Virus record (IMG/VR): IMGVR_UViG_3300033149_003715
Location: 1-64,000 of that record
DNA from: a virus
Length of the DNA stretch: 64,000 nucleotides
Direction: 5' to 3' (one strand)
Shown here: piece by piece, positions 1-7,774 of the stretch
How positions within the stretch are numbered: position 1 is the first letter of the stretch
Layout: every line of letters begins with the position of its first letter
Translations under genes and position numbers: made by a program
The notes under the pieces: generated by a model
Database searches by the model: none
Told to the model about the DNA's origin: nothing
What the model saw: the letters and a program-made list of their open reading frames with translations, nothing else

Positions 1-131
1 CCTGGTGAAATTGGGGGGATGAAGGGGGATCTGCGGCCCTGGTGAAATTGGGGGGATGAAGGGGGATCTGCGGCCCTGGTGAAATTGGGGGGATGAAGGG
101 GGATCTGCGGCCCTAGTAAAGTTGGGGGGAT
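1..131. repeat. 37-bp G-rich tandem repeats
   Basis: Three perfect head-to-tail copies of a 37-bp unit (1-37, 38-74, 75-111) are followed by a degenerate partial fourth copy (112 to about 131). Each unit has a run of six G and a run of five G on the plus strand and is far more GC-rich than the rest of the window. There are no spacers, so this is not a CRISPR array. The minus strand has no stop in this stretch, but the period is not a multiple of three, so it is unlikely to code. It may be a contig-end repeat, a host-derived repeat or a G-quadruplex-forming element. Confidence 0.9.
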
Positions 132-162
132 TGATATAACCTGGTAGTATTATAATACTTAT

Positions 163-181
163 GGGGGGCACGGCACCCCCC
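163..181. other. GC hairpin (six G, seven-base loop, six C)
   Basis: Six G (163-168), a 7-base loop and six C (176-181) form a perfect all-GC stem in AT-rich DNA. No T-run follows on the plus strand and no A-run precedes it, so it is not a standard intrinsic terminator. It lies between the tandem repeats and the first gene, next to a 14-bp AT palindrome at 146-159. Confidence 0.6.
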
Positions 182-235
182 GCTGGATGGCAGGTCTTAT
201 ATACACAACACCTCCACTTCACAAAAAATACTATA

Positions 236-263
236 AAATATATCTAACAACAAATATATCTAA
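236..263. repeat. 12-bp direct repeat in leader region
   Basis: AAATATATCTAA occurs at 236-247 and again at 252-263, 16 bp apart start to start. The spacing suits a protein-binding direct repeat, but AT-rich sequence makes chance repeats likely. I see nothing else in the rest of 182-311 apart from a promoter-like motif near 296. Confidence 0.35.
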
Positions 264-295
264 TCCCACTAATCTTTTTACTTTTCTTATTTGTT

Positions 296-310
296 GGTGT
301 ATATTTTAAA
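296..310 (+). promoter_or_regulatory. weak member of the GTGTAT promoter-like motif
   Basis: GGTGTATATTTTAAA lies just before the ATG at 312 and resembles the GTGTATTATATA-like motif found in the larger forward intergenic gaps (771, 10935, 16726, 30586). It is very close to the start codon and has no clear -35 partner, so this is a weak candidate. Confidence 0.2.
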
Positions 311-311
311 T

Positions 312-767
312 ATGTACAAAAAAATAATTATAAAATTATCCACAAAAGACATTTTACGTTTTCAAAAATATTTTACAAAACTTTCCCCAAACCAATGTTG
401 GTTATGGAAAGGTAAATTATGTAATGGTTATGGAAGTTTTACATATATTTACAACGGCGAAAAAAAAAGAGTAACGGCACACCGCGTAGCTTATTATTTA
501 CACCATAAATTTCTTCCCCTTGGCACACAAATTTGTCATAGTTGTGCAAACTCTCATTGCGTTAACCCACATCACTTATTCATTTCCTCTAAAAATGTTA
601 ATCTTAAAAGACGTGGAAAAAAAAGCAAATTTACCCGCAAAGAAATATCCCACATCCAACAACTCTGGCAAACGAAAACCTTAGGCGAAATTGCAAAAAA
701 ATATCATATCAGTAAGCCGCACGTTTTATATTTAGTTCACAAGAAAGTTAGAGCACAGGACGAATAA
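312..767 (+). CDS. HNH endonuclease with C-terminal helix-turn-helix
   Basis: Probable free-standing homing endonuclease that cuts DNA. The HNH_3-type core is visible: CWLWKG near residue 29, AHRVAYYL around residues 56-63, then a zinc/catalytic cluster H76, C79, C83 with N85-P86-H87-H88-L. Residues about 124-142 form a helix-turn-helix (LGEIAKKYHISKPHVLYLV) that would bind target DNA. I start at ATG 312; an in-frame TTG at 291 would add seven residues but has no ribosome site. It is the first gene of the rightward block and is not obviously inside another gene. The fold assignment is strong; the target is unknown. Confidence 0.8.
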   Translation: MYKKIIIKLSTKDILRFQKYFTKLSPNQCWLWKGKLCNGYGSFTYIYNGEKKRVTAHRVAYYLHHKFLPLGTQICHSCANSHCVNPHHLFISSKNVNLKRRGKKSKFTRKEISHIQQLWQTKTLGEIAKKYHISKPHVLYLVHKKVRAQDE

Positions 768-768
768 T

Positions 769-784
769 TGGTGTATTATAATAC
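769..784 (+). promoter_or_regulatory. candidate promoter (AATTGGTGTATTATAATAC motif)
   Basis: The 49-bp gap before the 816 gene holds AATTGGTGTATTATAATAC. Its right part is the perfect palindrome GTATTATAATAC (773-784), which also occurs at 147-158. The motif matches the -10 area of the better-supported ssb promoter (AATTGTGGTATTATAGTAC on the minus strand near 57385). TATTAT is a good -10 box, but no convincing -35 box is visible here. Confidence 0.4.
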
Positions 785-815
785 GGCGGCTTTTATATAA
801 ATATGGATTTTTACT

Positions 816-1001
816 ATGACATCTAATAATCGAGCACAAGATGGTATAACTATTCTTCAACTGGTATTGGATATTTTGGGCAAAGAACCAGAACCCGATG
901 ATACCCCAGAAACCGAACGTGCTGTTGATAGACGTTATCCGGTAAGTGATTATGCAGATCAAGTTTTACGATATCGCGGCATGATGAAACGAAAACAATA
1001 A
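816..1001 (+). CDS. hypothetical protein, 61 aa
   Basis: Unrecognised small charged protein. An acidic stretch with prolines (EPEPDDTPETE, about residues 24-34) is followed by a basic C-terminus. It is the first of a closely packed rightward run (3 bp to the next gene), so it is probably translated. It has no membrane segment or cysteines. Position before virion-like genes is the only clue to role. Confidence 0.55.
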   Translation: MTSNNRAQDGITILQLVLDILGKEPEPDDTPETERAVDRRYPVSDYADQVLRYRGMMKRKQ

Positions 1002-1004
1002 TAT

Positions 1005-1370
1005 ATGTCCACGCCCCATACAATCACAATATTTCTTCCCTCTTCAAAAATTAAATATTATGCTTACGGCGAATTGGGTAATTGCCCCGGATTAAATGTG
1101 CGAGTAAATCGTTCTGTTGATACTGTTCGAGAAAATGATATAATAGATAATGAAACAGAACTTACTCCTATTGCCGGCAAAGATGAAGATGATAAAGCCC
1201 ATGTTGTAAAAACGGATTCTAATGGCAGACTTGATACTACCAGCGAAGAAGTGCGGGACATAGAGGGTTTACAACAATTAATCATACACGAGTTACAAAA
1301 AATTAATTTACATTTACAAAGTATGACAGATGAAAGAATACTTCCTAACGATGTGGGAGATAATTTATGA
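1005..1370 (+). CDS. hypothetical protein, possible virion component
   Basis: Unrecognised 121-aa protein. The N-terminal half looks beta-rich and the C-terminus is helical (LQQLIIHELQKINLHLQ). The middle (VVKTDSNGRLDTTSEEV) resembles segments found near the N-termini of the next two genes (a short DG/NGRL-type motif). Its stop overlaps the next start as ATGA, so translation is probably coupled. A structural or tail-associated role is inferred only from the neighbours. Confidence 0.6.
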   Translation: MSTPHTITIFLPSSKIKYYAYGELGNCPGLNVRVNRSVDTVRENDIIDNETELTPIAGKDEDDKAHVVKTDSNGRLDTTSEEVRDIEGLQQLIIHELQKINLHLQSMTDERILPNDVGDNL

Positions 1371-1942
1371 GTTTTATAATATCTGATGGTAGTGGTCGTG
1401 CATATAAAGCCGCTGTTAATAGTGAAAATAAATTAATGGTAATGGGTGTTGTTTCAACAGTTGAACATTATGTTAATCACGATAAAGAAGCAGCATATCA
1501 AGTTTTATTTGAGCAAACAGTAGGAGTTGATGATGGTTGTATATTCTATATGAAAAATTCGGATACAAATAATAATTTAGTGGTCGAAGGTATAAATTTA
1601 TATGTTTCTGCCGCTTGTGAAGTTTACATTAAAATAAGTAATACCGGAACACGCAATAATGTTACATCTTTGACTCCAGCAAATCTTAATGCTGGTAGTA
1701 CAAAAGTGGCAGAAGGAACTTTTGAGAAGGGTGCTGATTTAGGTGGTGGTTCTGCATCTTTATCTGGCGGAACTGAAATCTACAGATACAAGTTTATTGC
1801 CGAAACACAAGCAACTGATTTTAATTTTAAACAAGATATTATTTTGCCAATTAATAAAACGTTAACGGTGTGGTGTGATACTGCCAACGTTAATATATTA
1901 TGTATGATTCCTTTTAATTATCATAATACAGATTTATCTTAA
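1367..1942 (+). CDS. virion-type beta protein, paralogue A
   Basis: 191-aa beta-rich protein with a clear paralogue immediately downstream at 1956. Both share the order DGSG/DGTG near residue 7, an NKL/NRL motif near residue 22, an aromatic H..AY box near residue 45, FxYMKN near residue 63 and a glycine-rich SGG segment near residue 125. No enzyme motif is visible. Such low-complexity Gly/Ser/Asn-rich beta proteins in a structural arm are usually virion or fibre parts. Its start overlaps the previous stop. Confidence 0.6.
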   Translation: MSFIISDGSGRAYKAAVNSENKLMVMGVVSTVEHYVNHDKEAAYQVLFEQTVGVDDGCIFYMKNSDTNNNLVVEGINLYVSAACEVYIKISNTGTRNNVTSLTPANLNAGSTKVAEGTFEKGADLGGGSASLSGGTEIYRYKFIAETQATDFNFKQDIILPINKTLTVWCDTANVNILCMIPFNYHNTDLS

Positions 1943-1955
1943 CTAGGAGATAATT

Positions 1956-2501
1956 ATGGTTCTTATTGAAGACGGAACTGGCGGTGGTTATTTAAGTAAG
2001 ATAGATTCACACAATCGCTTACGTACATATAGTGTTATTGAAAATGAAGCTTCATATATTGCGGAAGAACACCAACAAGCATATAATTGGATTATTAATG
2101 TTACACCGGCGGGAGCTGGTGATGTTTTTGGGTATATGAAAAATACTTTCAAAAATGTTTTAGTGATAAGTGAAATAAAAATATATGTAGCCACAAATGA
2201 ATCTATACAAATTAAATTTGATGATGTTGGTACTCCTGTGGGGGGTTCTACGTCTACTCCAACAAATATGTATGCCAAATCAGGTAATACTGCTGATGGA
2301 ATTTTCCAAACTGGTACAAATATTACTGGTTTAAGTGGTGGTTATGTGGTGGAGCATTTATTTATAGATGGTGGTACTAATATGCAATCATATACCTGGT
2401 GTTCTGGTTTATTATTACCGAAAAATGGTATTGCAACTTTTTATGCTATTACTGGTGGTATAGCTATTAATATGTCTATTTGTTTCCATTATCATATCTG
2501 A
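1956..2501 (+). CDS. virion-type beta protein, paralogue B
   Basis: 181-aa paralogue of the gene just upstream, with the same motif order (DGTGGGY, NRLRTY, HQQAYNW, GYMKN, LSGGYV). A ribosome site (AGGAG) precedes ATG 1956. The pair is a tandem duplication that has diverged strongly in sequence but not in layout. The stop TGA shares its A with the ATG of the next gene. Function unknown; a small virion protein is likely. Confidence 0.6.
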   Translation: MVLIEDGTGGGYLSKIDSHNRLRTYSVIENEASYIAEEHQQAYNWIINVTPAGAGDVFGYMKNTFKNVLVISEIKIYVATNESIQIKFDDVGTPVGGSTSTPTNMYAKSGNTADGIFQTGTNITGLSGGYVVEHLFIDGGTNMQSYTWCSGLLLPKNGIATFYAITGGIAINMSICFHYHI

Positions 2502-3592
2502 TGTTAAAAGTTAATATTGCGGATATCAACAATAAAAAAACCGCCGAAATTGATCACGAGATTGGTGAAAAACAGGCTGTGGTTGTTGCTACTCGGCCTC
2601 TAAAAACTTTCAATAATGTGATTAGATTTTTTGCAGATAGTAATGGTAATATAGACTTGAACCAGAATGTAAATTTTACCGGCACACCTGTAAATATCCA
2701 TGATGGTGAAGATAATACATATTGGACTGCAAGTGAAATATCTGGTAATTGGGATTTTTCTTCTACTGATCAGGCTCATACTGGTACACAAAGTGTTGAC
2801 GCAACTAATACTAAACATAATGATGTAGCACAATTTGCTAAAGGTAATAATCAGGATTTAACTAATTATGCAGCTTTTTCTGGTTGGGTATATATTACAG
2901 CGTGGCCTACATCTGGTACCAAACAAGTTAATTTTTTTGGGTGGGATGTTGGTGTTGGTCAAGTCGGAACAACAGTTAATTTAGGAAATTATGTCAACAC
3001 CGGACTATTGAATGTATGGCAAAAATTCGTTATTCCTTTTGTGGATATGGGTTTGATTGGACAGACTATTGATGCAATTCGTATACAAACTATAAGCTTG
3101 GGTACTGGTGGTGCTCCAAATTACTATTTAGACGATATACAAATCGAAGAGAACGGAATTCCTATTGAATATGTTGTTGAACCGGATTTTGGCACTTGGT
3201 TATATGCAGAAAATTTACAAGTAATTATGGCGGATGCTGTAACTAGCACGTTGGCAGATGCAACAATGCCTAATTTAGCATACGATAAATTATTAGGTGT
3301 TTCTGCATTAACTGTTGGAATGATCTACCGTCGTTTTCAAAATCGTGCTATAGAATTTAGTACAACTATCAAACAACTATCTGATTTTTTACAGCTTTCT
3401 GGAGCTAGTGTAGGTGGCCTTGGTAGCGATGGTACAAATACATGGCTCATCCTTAATATTCCCTTTAATCAACCCCTTATATTAAAAGCCTCGGATGAAG
3501 ATAAATTGTCAATTGTTATTAACGATGATTTATCGGAATTATTATTATTTAGAATTAGCGTTGGTGGCTATTCTGAGAATCGGTTAGAATAA
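2501..3592 (+). CDS. hypothetical structural protein with jelly-roll-like region
   Basis: 363-aa protein starting at ATG 2501, which overlaps the upstream stop (TGATG); an earlier in-frame codon at 2480 would run into the previous gene. Residues about 70-220 contain WDFSSTDQAHTGTQS, SGWVYITAWP and YYLDDIQIEE, the pattern of a carbohydrate-binding-module-like jelly roll, where the last motif closes the sheet. The C-terminal third is distinct and unrecognised. No catalytic motif. Probably a virion protein able to bind glycans; inferred from fold-like pattern only. Confidence 0.6.
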   Translation: MLKVNIADINNKKTAEIDHEIGEKQAVVVATRPLKTFNNVIRFFADSNGNIDLNQNVNFTGTPVNIHDGEDNTYWTASEISGNWDFSSTDQAHTGTQSVDATNTKHNDVAQFAKGNNQDLTNYAAFSGWVYITAWPTSGTKQVNFFGWDVGVGQVGTTVNLGNYVNTGLLNVWQKFVIPFVDMGLIGQTIDAIRIQTISLGTGGAPNYYLDDIQIEENGIPIEYVVEPDFGTWLYAENLQVIMADAVTSTLADATMPNLAYDKLLGVSALTVGMIYRRFQNRAIEFSTTIKQLSDFLQLSGASVGGLGSDGTNTWLILNIPFNQPLILKASDEDKLSIVINDDLSELLLFRISVGGYSENRLE

Positions 3593-3652
3593 TTTTTAAA
3601 ATTTTGTGCCATTTTTTATAAAAAATTAGTATAATAATATGGAGTACATAAA

Positions 3653-3829
3653 ATGCAAAATCAACCCCAAAATATGACAACTGTGTTAAAAACGGTTGCT
3701 TCTAGTGGTTTACAAAATGAAATTCTTACAGATTTAGAACAAGAAGATCCTGACGATAAGCGTGCTGAAATGATATTACAAGGAAAAATGGATAATATTA
3801 ATTATGAGACAAAAAAAACAGATTCCTAA
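3653..3829 (+). CDS. small hypothetical protein, 58 aa
   Basis: Short gene with GGAG eight bases before ATG 3653. It encodes an acidic, helical peptide (about 58 residues, LTDLEQEDPDDKRAEMI in the middle) and overlaps the start of the following sigma-factor gene by 26 bp in another frame. The good ribosome site and overlap suggest coupling to the sigma factor. It could be an anti-sigma or accessory peptide, but that is a guess. Confidence 0.55.
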   Translation: MQNQPQNMTTVLKTVASSGLQNEILTDLEQEDPDDKRAEMILQGKMDNINYETKKTDS

Positions 3830-4457
3830 AGGATTTACGGAAGACGAAATTGTTGATATTATAGATAGTGTGGTTTATAAGTTAGCTCGCATATTTAAGT
3901 TTGGTTATCACGACCTAGATGATATGTTACAACAAGGTAGATTATTTGCGTGGGAAGCGTTACCCAAATATGATGTTACAAGGGCGTGCGATGGTGAGAA
4001 TTTTTCTCTTTCAGACAAAAAACAGGCCCTAAAAAACTTTTTGTGGGTTCATGTGAGAAATCGTTTATTTAATTTTAAGCGAGATCATTGTGGAAATCCT
4101 AATCAACCATGTTTGAATTGTCCTGATGATGCATACGTGCAAGAACAATGTATTAAATATGATAATATGCAGAATTGCAAATCTTTTGCTAGATGGGCTA
4201 GAAGCATTGATTCTCGTCGTAATATCATGTATCCTATTGAATTTGACAGCGTAAATGATGAACATGAACAAAATATGAAATTATTTGATGAGCAGTCAAA
4301 AAGTTATCAAGAATTATTAGCTTTTATTGATAGAAAATTGCCAGTAATATATAGAGAAGATTATTTAAAAATTATTAATGGCATTAGTATTTATAAAAGA
4401 CGTAAGGATAAAATCAAACAAGTATTATCAAAAATTTTAGAAGAATATTATGTCTAA
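3804..4457 (+). CDS. phage sigma factor, gp55-like (region 2)
   Basis: 217-aa sigma-70 region 2 protein that would redirect host RNA polymerase to phage promoters. The core region-2 pattern is residues about 37-95: DLDDMLQQGRLFAWEALPKYD, then FLWVHVRNRLFNFKRD. It is followed by a Cys cluster (C96, C103, C106, C116, C125) around NPNQPCLNCPDD, which I associate with phage sigma proteins of this type and which may bind zinc. A canonical region 4 is not evident, as in T4 gp55, so it may need a clamp co-activator. It sits in the head-gene arm beside packaging genes, consistent with late transcription. Confidence 0.75.
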   Translation: MRQKKQIPKGFTEDEIVDIIDSVVYKLARIFKFGYHDLDDMLQQGRLFAWEALPKYDVTRACDGENFSLSDKKQALKNFLWVHVRNRLFNFKRDHCGNPNQPCLNCPDDAYVQEQCIKYDNMQNCKSFARWARSIDSRRNIMYPIEFDSVNDEHEQNMKLFDEQSKSYQELLAFIDRKLPVIYREDYLKIINGISIYKRRKDKIKQVLSKILEEYYV

Positions 4458-5313
4458 ACGTGGTAAATTACGTAAAGAAGAAGTTGATTTCTTAATACAG
4501 GGTCTTAAGGACGGCATGTCTTTAACGGATATTGGAAAAGAATTGGGTAGAACAATTCGTGCCTTATCTAATTATTGTCGTAGACATAAAATACCACTAA
4601 CATCTGCACAACGTCCAGATGAGATTAGTTATGATGAGCATATTGCTGCTTTGCGTAATAAATCATATTGGCCATCTATAGAAAAACAATTTACACCTGA
4701 TGAAATTCGATATTTTGAGGAAACATGGGTTAATTTAATTATTAATCAATTTCAGGAAGATGTAACACCATCGGAAGAATTACAAATTAAACAAAATATT
4801 ACTTTAGAAATTTTAATGGATAGATGTTTAAAAAATAAAAAAGCTGCTATTGAGGAAGTTAACAAATTAACAAAAAAACTAGAACAAGAAAAATCGAGTG
4901 AAGTACCTGATATAGATAATGTGATATCGTTAGAAGAAAAATTAACATATGCAAAGAGTGCAATTACGGCTTATACGACAGAATATATTAAATTATTTGA
5001 TAAAAACAAGGATGTGACACATTCATTGAAAGCTACAAGAGATCAGCGTAAAAAACGTATTGAGGACTCTAAAAATAGTTGGAAGGGTTATTTGAGGGCT
5101 TTGGATGCTGAACAGTTAAGAATTAAACAAGGGCGAGATATTGAATTATTAAAATTGGCCGCCGATAAAGTCGCTAATGATTTGTCTCAAGAATATACAT
5201 ATGCGGATGGTCAAATAGATATTCCGTTATTAAATGCTGAAACCGTTGACAATGAATTGCCAGAACATGGTATTGAGCATCCGACTAAACCAGTTGGTGT
5301 TGAGAGTGAATAA
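4450..5313 (+). CDS. HTH and coiled-coil protein, candidate small terminase
   Basis: 287-aa protein with an N-terminal helix-turn-helix (residues about 8-40, LKDGMSLTDIGKELGRTIRA then a second helix) and a long helical, Glu/Lys-rich middle (about 100-240) with heptad-like spacing. That layout and the position upstream of the large terminase fit a small terminase subunit that binds the packaging site and oligomerises. No family motif proves it. Its start overlaps the sigma gene by 8 bp. A transcription factor is the main alternative. Confidence 0.5.
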   Translation: MSKRGKLRKEEVDFLIQGLKDGMSLTDIGKELGRTIRALSNYCRRHKIPLTSAQRPDEISYDEHIAALRNKSYWPSIEKQFTPDEIRYFEETWVNLIINQFQEDVTPSEELQIKQNITLEILMDRCLKNKKAAIEEVNKLTKKLEQEKSSEVPDIDNVISLEEKLTYAKSAITAYTTEYIKLFDKNKDVTHSLKATRDQRKKRIEDSKNSWKGYLRALDAEQLRIKQGRDIELLKLAADKVANDLSQEYTYADGQIDIPLLNAETVDNELPEHGIEHPTKPVGVESE

Positions 5314-5315
5314 AT

Positions 5316-5600
5316 ATGCTGGTTAAAGGAATTGATACAATAATACCATCTCGGGAAATTTGTAAAGCGTGTTTTGAAATCGTTCGTATTGGTTTTACTG
5401 TACCAAACGACATATGGAAGATTGCGGTACCTGAGCATTTACAACATTCAGTTCTTTGTTTAAATTGTTTTACACGTTTAGCTGATGAGCATCTTTTACC
5501 TTGGGATAAATGTATTAAGTTTTGGCCAGTATCCCTCTCAAAGCACTTACGTCAAGAATTGTTTTCTATACCAGAAGTTGATAAATATATAAATACGTAA
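5316..5600 (+). CDS. small zinc-finger protein
   Basis: 94-aa protein with two CxxC pairs, C16/C19 and C48/C51, separated by 28 residues: a treble-clef or zinc-ribbon arrangement. It has no recognisable family. It follows the candidate small terminase by 2 bp, so it is in the same transcript. Could bind nucleic acid or a partner protein. Confidence 0.55.
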   Translation: MLVKGIDTIIPSREICKACFEIVRIGFTVPNDIWKIAVPEHLQHSVLCLNCFTRLADEHLLPWDKCIKFWPVSLSKHLRQELFSIPEVDKYINT

Positions 5601-5611
5601 AGGAGAAATAC

Positions 5612-5986
5612 ATGTTAACTAAAGAAGAATTCGATAAAATGACCAATGAAGATTTAATTGATTTGTTAGTTAAAGATGAACGGGCTAGATTCGATGCTGC
5701 ACAAAAACAAGTTAGAACAAATATAAAAAAACGTATTAAAACAGCTATCCAGAAAAAAATAAAAGCACACGATGTTGATGTAGATCGTTCTTTAACGGAA
5801 GTGGATTTGCAAAAAATTAATGGCAAATATACTCGTGATCATATATATAAAATAGATTCGGAAACTGTAGAAACTAAAAAAACCAATAGTGTTGTAGATA
5901 CATACAAACTTAAAGCACGTGATGGTCAAGTTAATAATGCATGTGGTGTAATTGCTTTAAATGGTTTTACAATTATAAGAAATTAA
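5612..5986 (+). CDS. hypothetical protein, basic helical N-terminus
   Basis: 124-aa protein behind a strong AAGGAG ribosome site. Residues 1-60 are helical and become very basic (QKQVRTNIKKRIKTAIQKKI), suggestive of nucleic-acid or polymerase contact. The C-terminus (CGVIALNGFTIIRN) is hydrophobic. Not recognised. Confidence 0.55.
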   Translation: MLTKEEFDKMTNEDLIDLLVKDERARFDAAQKQVRTNIKKRIKTAIQKKIKAHDVDVDRSLTEVDLQKINGKYTRDHIYKIDSETVETKKTNSVVDTYKLKARDGQVNNACGVIALNGFTIIRN

Positions 5987-5997
5987 GGATTTATAGA

Positions 5998-7008
5998 ATG
6001 AAAAAGTGTTTAATTACTGGCGTTACAGGACAAGTTGGTAGTTATCTTGCTGAAGAGAGTTTGCATAAAGGATATAGTGTTATAGGATTAAATCGTAGAA
6101 CTAGTTTAAATAACTGTGGGCGTATACATCATATTCTAAATGATGACAATTTTACGCTAGTTGAGGGTGATGTTATTGATATACATAGTATAAGCGGTGT
6201 AATTCAATCTTATCAACCACACTATCTTATTAACTGTGCTGCTCAATCTCATGTTCATTCTTCTTTTAAACAACCCAAATATACATTTGATGTGAATACT
6301 ATTGGGGTATTAAATATTTTAGAGAGTTTGAAAAAATACAGCCCACAAACTAAAATGGTACAATTTTCTACCAGTGAAATGTTTGGGGATCAGTATTCTA
6401 CTGATAATATAGGAAATAAGTATCAAGATGAAAATACAGTATTATCTCCGCAATCTCCGTATGCAGTGGCGAAAGTTGCGGCACACCATTTATGCAATTT
6501 ATATAGAAAAGCTTATGATGTAAAAGTGTCATGTATTATTATGTTTAATGCCGAAAGCCCACGTCGTGGGGAAAATTTTGTTACTCGTAAAATTACCAAA
6601 TATGTTGCTAAATTATGGCAGGATTTACAAAACGCGGAAGGCATTTTGGTTGAATACCCCAGATTGCAATTAGGCAATTTGGATGCTAAAAGAGACTGGG
6701 GATATGTGGTTGATTATTGTCATGCTATTTTTTGCATGTTACAAAGTGAGAAATCGGATAATTATGTAATTTGTACAGAAGAGACACATTCTATTCGTGA
6801 ATTCTTAGATTTGGCATTTCGTTATATTGGCATTAATGATTGGACACCTTATGTCGAAATTAATCCTAAATTTTATAGGCCGGCTGAAGTTGAATTTTTA
6901 AAAGGTAAATCTATGAAGGCACAACGAGAATTGAATTGGAAACCAACTATTAAGTTTCCAGAATTAGTTGAATTAATGATGCGTGCAGAAATTAATGGGA
7001 TATCGTAA
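5998..7008 (+). CDS. gmd: GDP-mannose 4,6-dehydratase-like enzyme
   Basis: 336-aa extended short-chain dehydrogenase that, in this family, converts GDP-D-mannose to GDP-4-keto-6-deoxymannose, the entry to fucose, rhamnose and perosamine sugars. It shows the NAD(P) motif TGVTGQVGSYL (about residues 7-17), the STSEMFG motif (124-130) with the catalytic Glu, YxxxK at Y155/K159 and the Gmd signature PRRGENFVTRKI (188-199). Start chosen at ATG 5998; upstream in-frame codons lie in the previous gene. Family identity is strong; substrate could be another nucleotide sugar. It links to the glycosyltransferase cluster at 48-56 kb. Confidence 0.8.
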   Translation: MKKCLITGVTGQVGSYLAEESLHKGYSVIGLNRRTSLNNCGRIHHILNDDNFTLVEGDVIDIHSISGVIQSYQPHYLINCAAQSHVHSSFKQPKYTFDVNTIGVLNILESLKKYSPQTKMVQFSTSEMFGDQYSTDNIGNKYQDENTVLSPQSPYAVAKVAAHHLCNLYRKAYDVKVSCIIMFNAESPRRGENFVTRKITKYVAKLWQDLQNAEGILVEYPRLQLGNLDAKRDWGYVVDYCHAIFCMLQSEKSDNYVICTEETHSIREFLDLAFRYIGINDWTPYVEINPKFYRPAEVEFLKGKSMKAQRELNWKPTIKFPELVELMMRAEINGIS

Positions 7009-7270
7009 TTATCGCAGCTTGGCGTATAAAAGATGGAGAAAGAAAGTACACAAGCGGGACAATTATCAATGTCAGTGGCCTGGATGTTCACGTAAAAAAG
7101 GGTTGAATGTTCACCACATTCTAAAATGGGCTAATTACCCATCTTTACGATTTGTGGTAAGCAATGGCATTACGTTGTGTAAAAAGCATCATAATATGAT
7201 TTACGGTCAAGAGGATAAGTTTGCTAAATTTTTACAAACCATATTGATAAATAAAGGTAAACATGTCTAA
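6995..7270 (+). CDS. HNH endonuclease, small
   Basis: 91-aa HNH nuclease. Visible elements: CQWPGC zinc pair, NVHHILKW (His-His), N before GITLC and a final LCKKHH. Small HNH proteins next to terminases often nick DNA during packaging, while others are homing nucleases. I start at ATG 6995, overlapping gmd by 14 bp; a GTG at 6983 is possible. It overlaps the next nuclease gene by 8 bp, so gmd, HNH, ERCC4 nuclease and terminase form one run. Confidence 0.75.
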   Translation: MGYRNYRSLAYKRWRKKVHKRDNYQCQWPGCSRKKGLNVHHILKWANYPSLRFVVSNGITLCKKHHNMIYGQEDKFAKFLQTILINKGKHV

Positions 7271-7757
7271 GTTTGATATTATTATTGATACCCGCGAACA
7301 ACGCCCGTGGGATTTTTCTTCTTTTTTAGATGATGGGGTGATTAATAATATTAGATGTGAAAAACTCGATGTTGGAGACTATACTATTTCTGGCCTTGAT
7401 GAGGTGTTGTGTATAGAGAAAAAACGTTCTGTATCAGAATTAGCTAAAAATATTACAGAAAAACGCTTTGAAAGAGAGTTAGAATTGATGAGGAGTGTTA
7501 GACACTCTTTTTTGATATTAGAGTTTGATTATAGTCATATTGATGTGTACCCATATTGGCAGACAGGACACGCGGCTTATGTTCCTTCAAAGGTGCGATC
7601 TAAAATTAGAATTACACCAGCTTTTATTTATAAAAAATTGTCTTCATTTTCTGTGCAGTATAATATTCATGTTATGCCATGTACTAACAAAATATATGCT
7701 GAAAATACTGCTTATCGCATAATGCGTGAAGTTTATAATTTTTATCATCCTTCTTAA
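7263..7757 (+). CDS. ERCC4-type nuclease
   Basis: 164-aa protein with the XPF/Mus81-type nuclease core: IIIDTREQRPW (residues about 5-15), KLDVGDYTISG (about 38-48) and CIEKKRSVSELAKNI (about 54-68), i.e. the D...GDY...ExK catalytic set, then the helix with RFERELELM. No helix-hairpin-helix domain follows, unlike cellular XPF. Family knowledge points to structure-specific cleavage of branched DNA. Directly upstream of the large terminase, so it may resolve branches before packaging. Confidence 0.8.
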   Translation: MSKFDIIIDTREQRPWDFSSFLDDGVINNIRCEKLDVGDYTISGLDEVLCIEKKRSVSELAKNITEKRFERELELMRSVRHSFLILEFDYSHIDVYPYWQTGHAAYVPSKVRSKIRITPAFIYKKLSSFSVQYNIHVMPCTNKIYAENTAYRIMREVYNFYHPS

Positions 7758-7774
7758 TTAATTTTATAATAATT

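Noticed and set aside
1-131. CRISPR array
   Set aside because: The units are directly adjacent with no spacers and no cas gene is near.
163-181. Intrinsic terminator at the GC hairpin
   Set aside because: No T-run follows on either strand, so termination is not supported.
796-803. T4 late-type TATAAATA octamers at 796, 5588, 13135 and 18212
   Set aside because: They sit close to starts, but about eleven such octamers per strand are expected by chance at this AT content, several more occur inside reverse-strand genes, and some would leave almost no leader.
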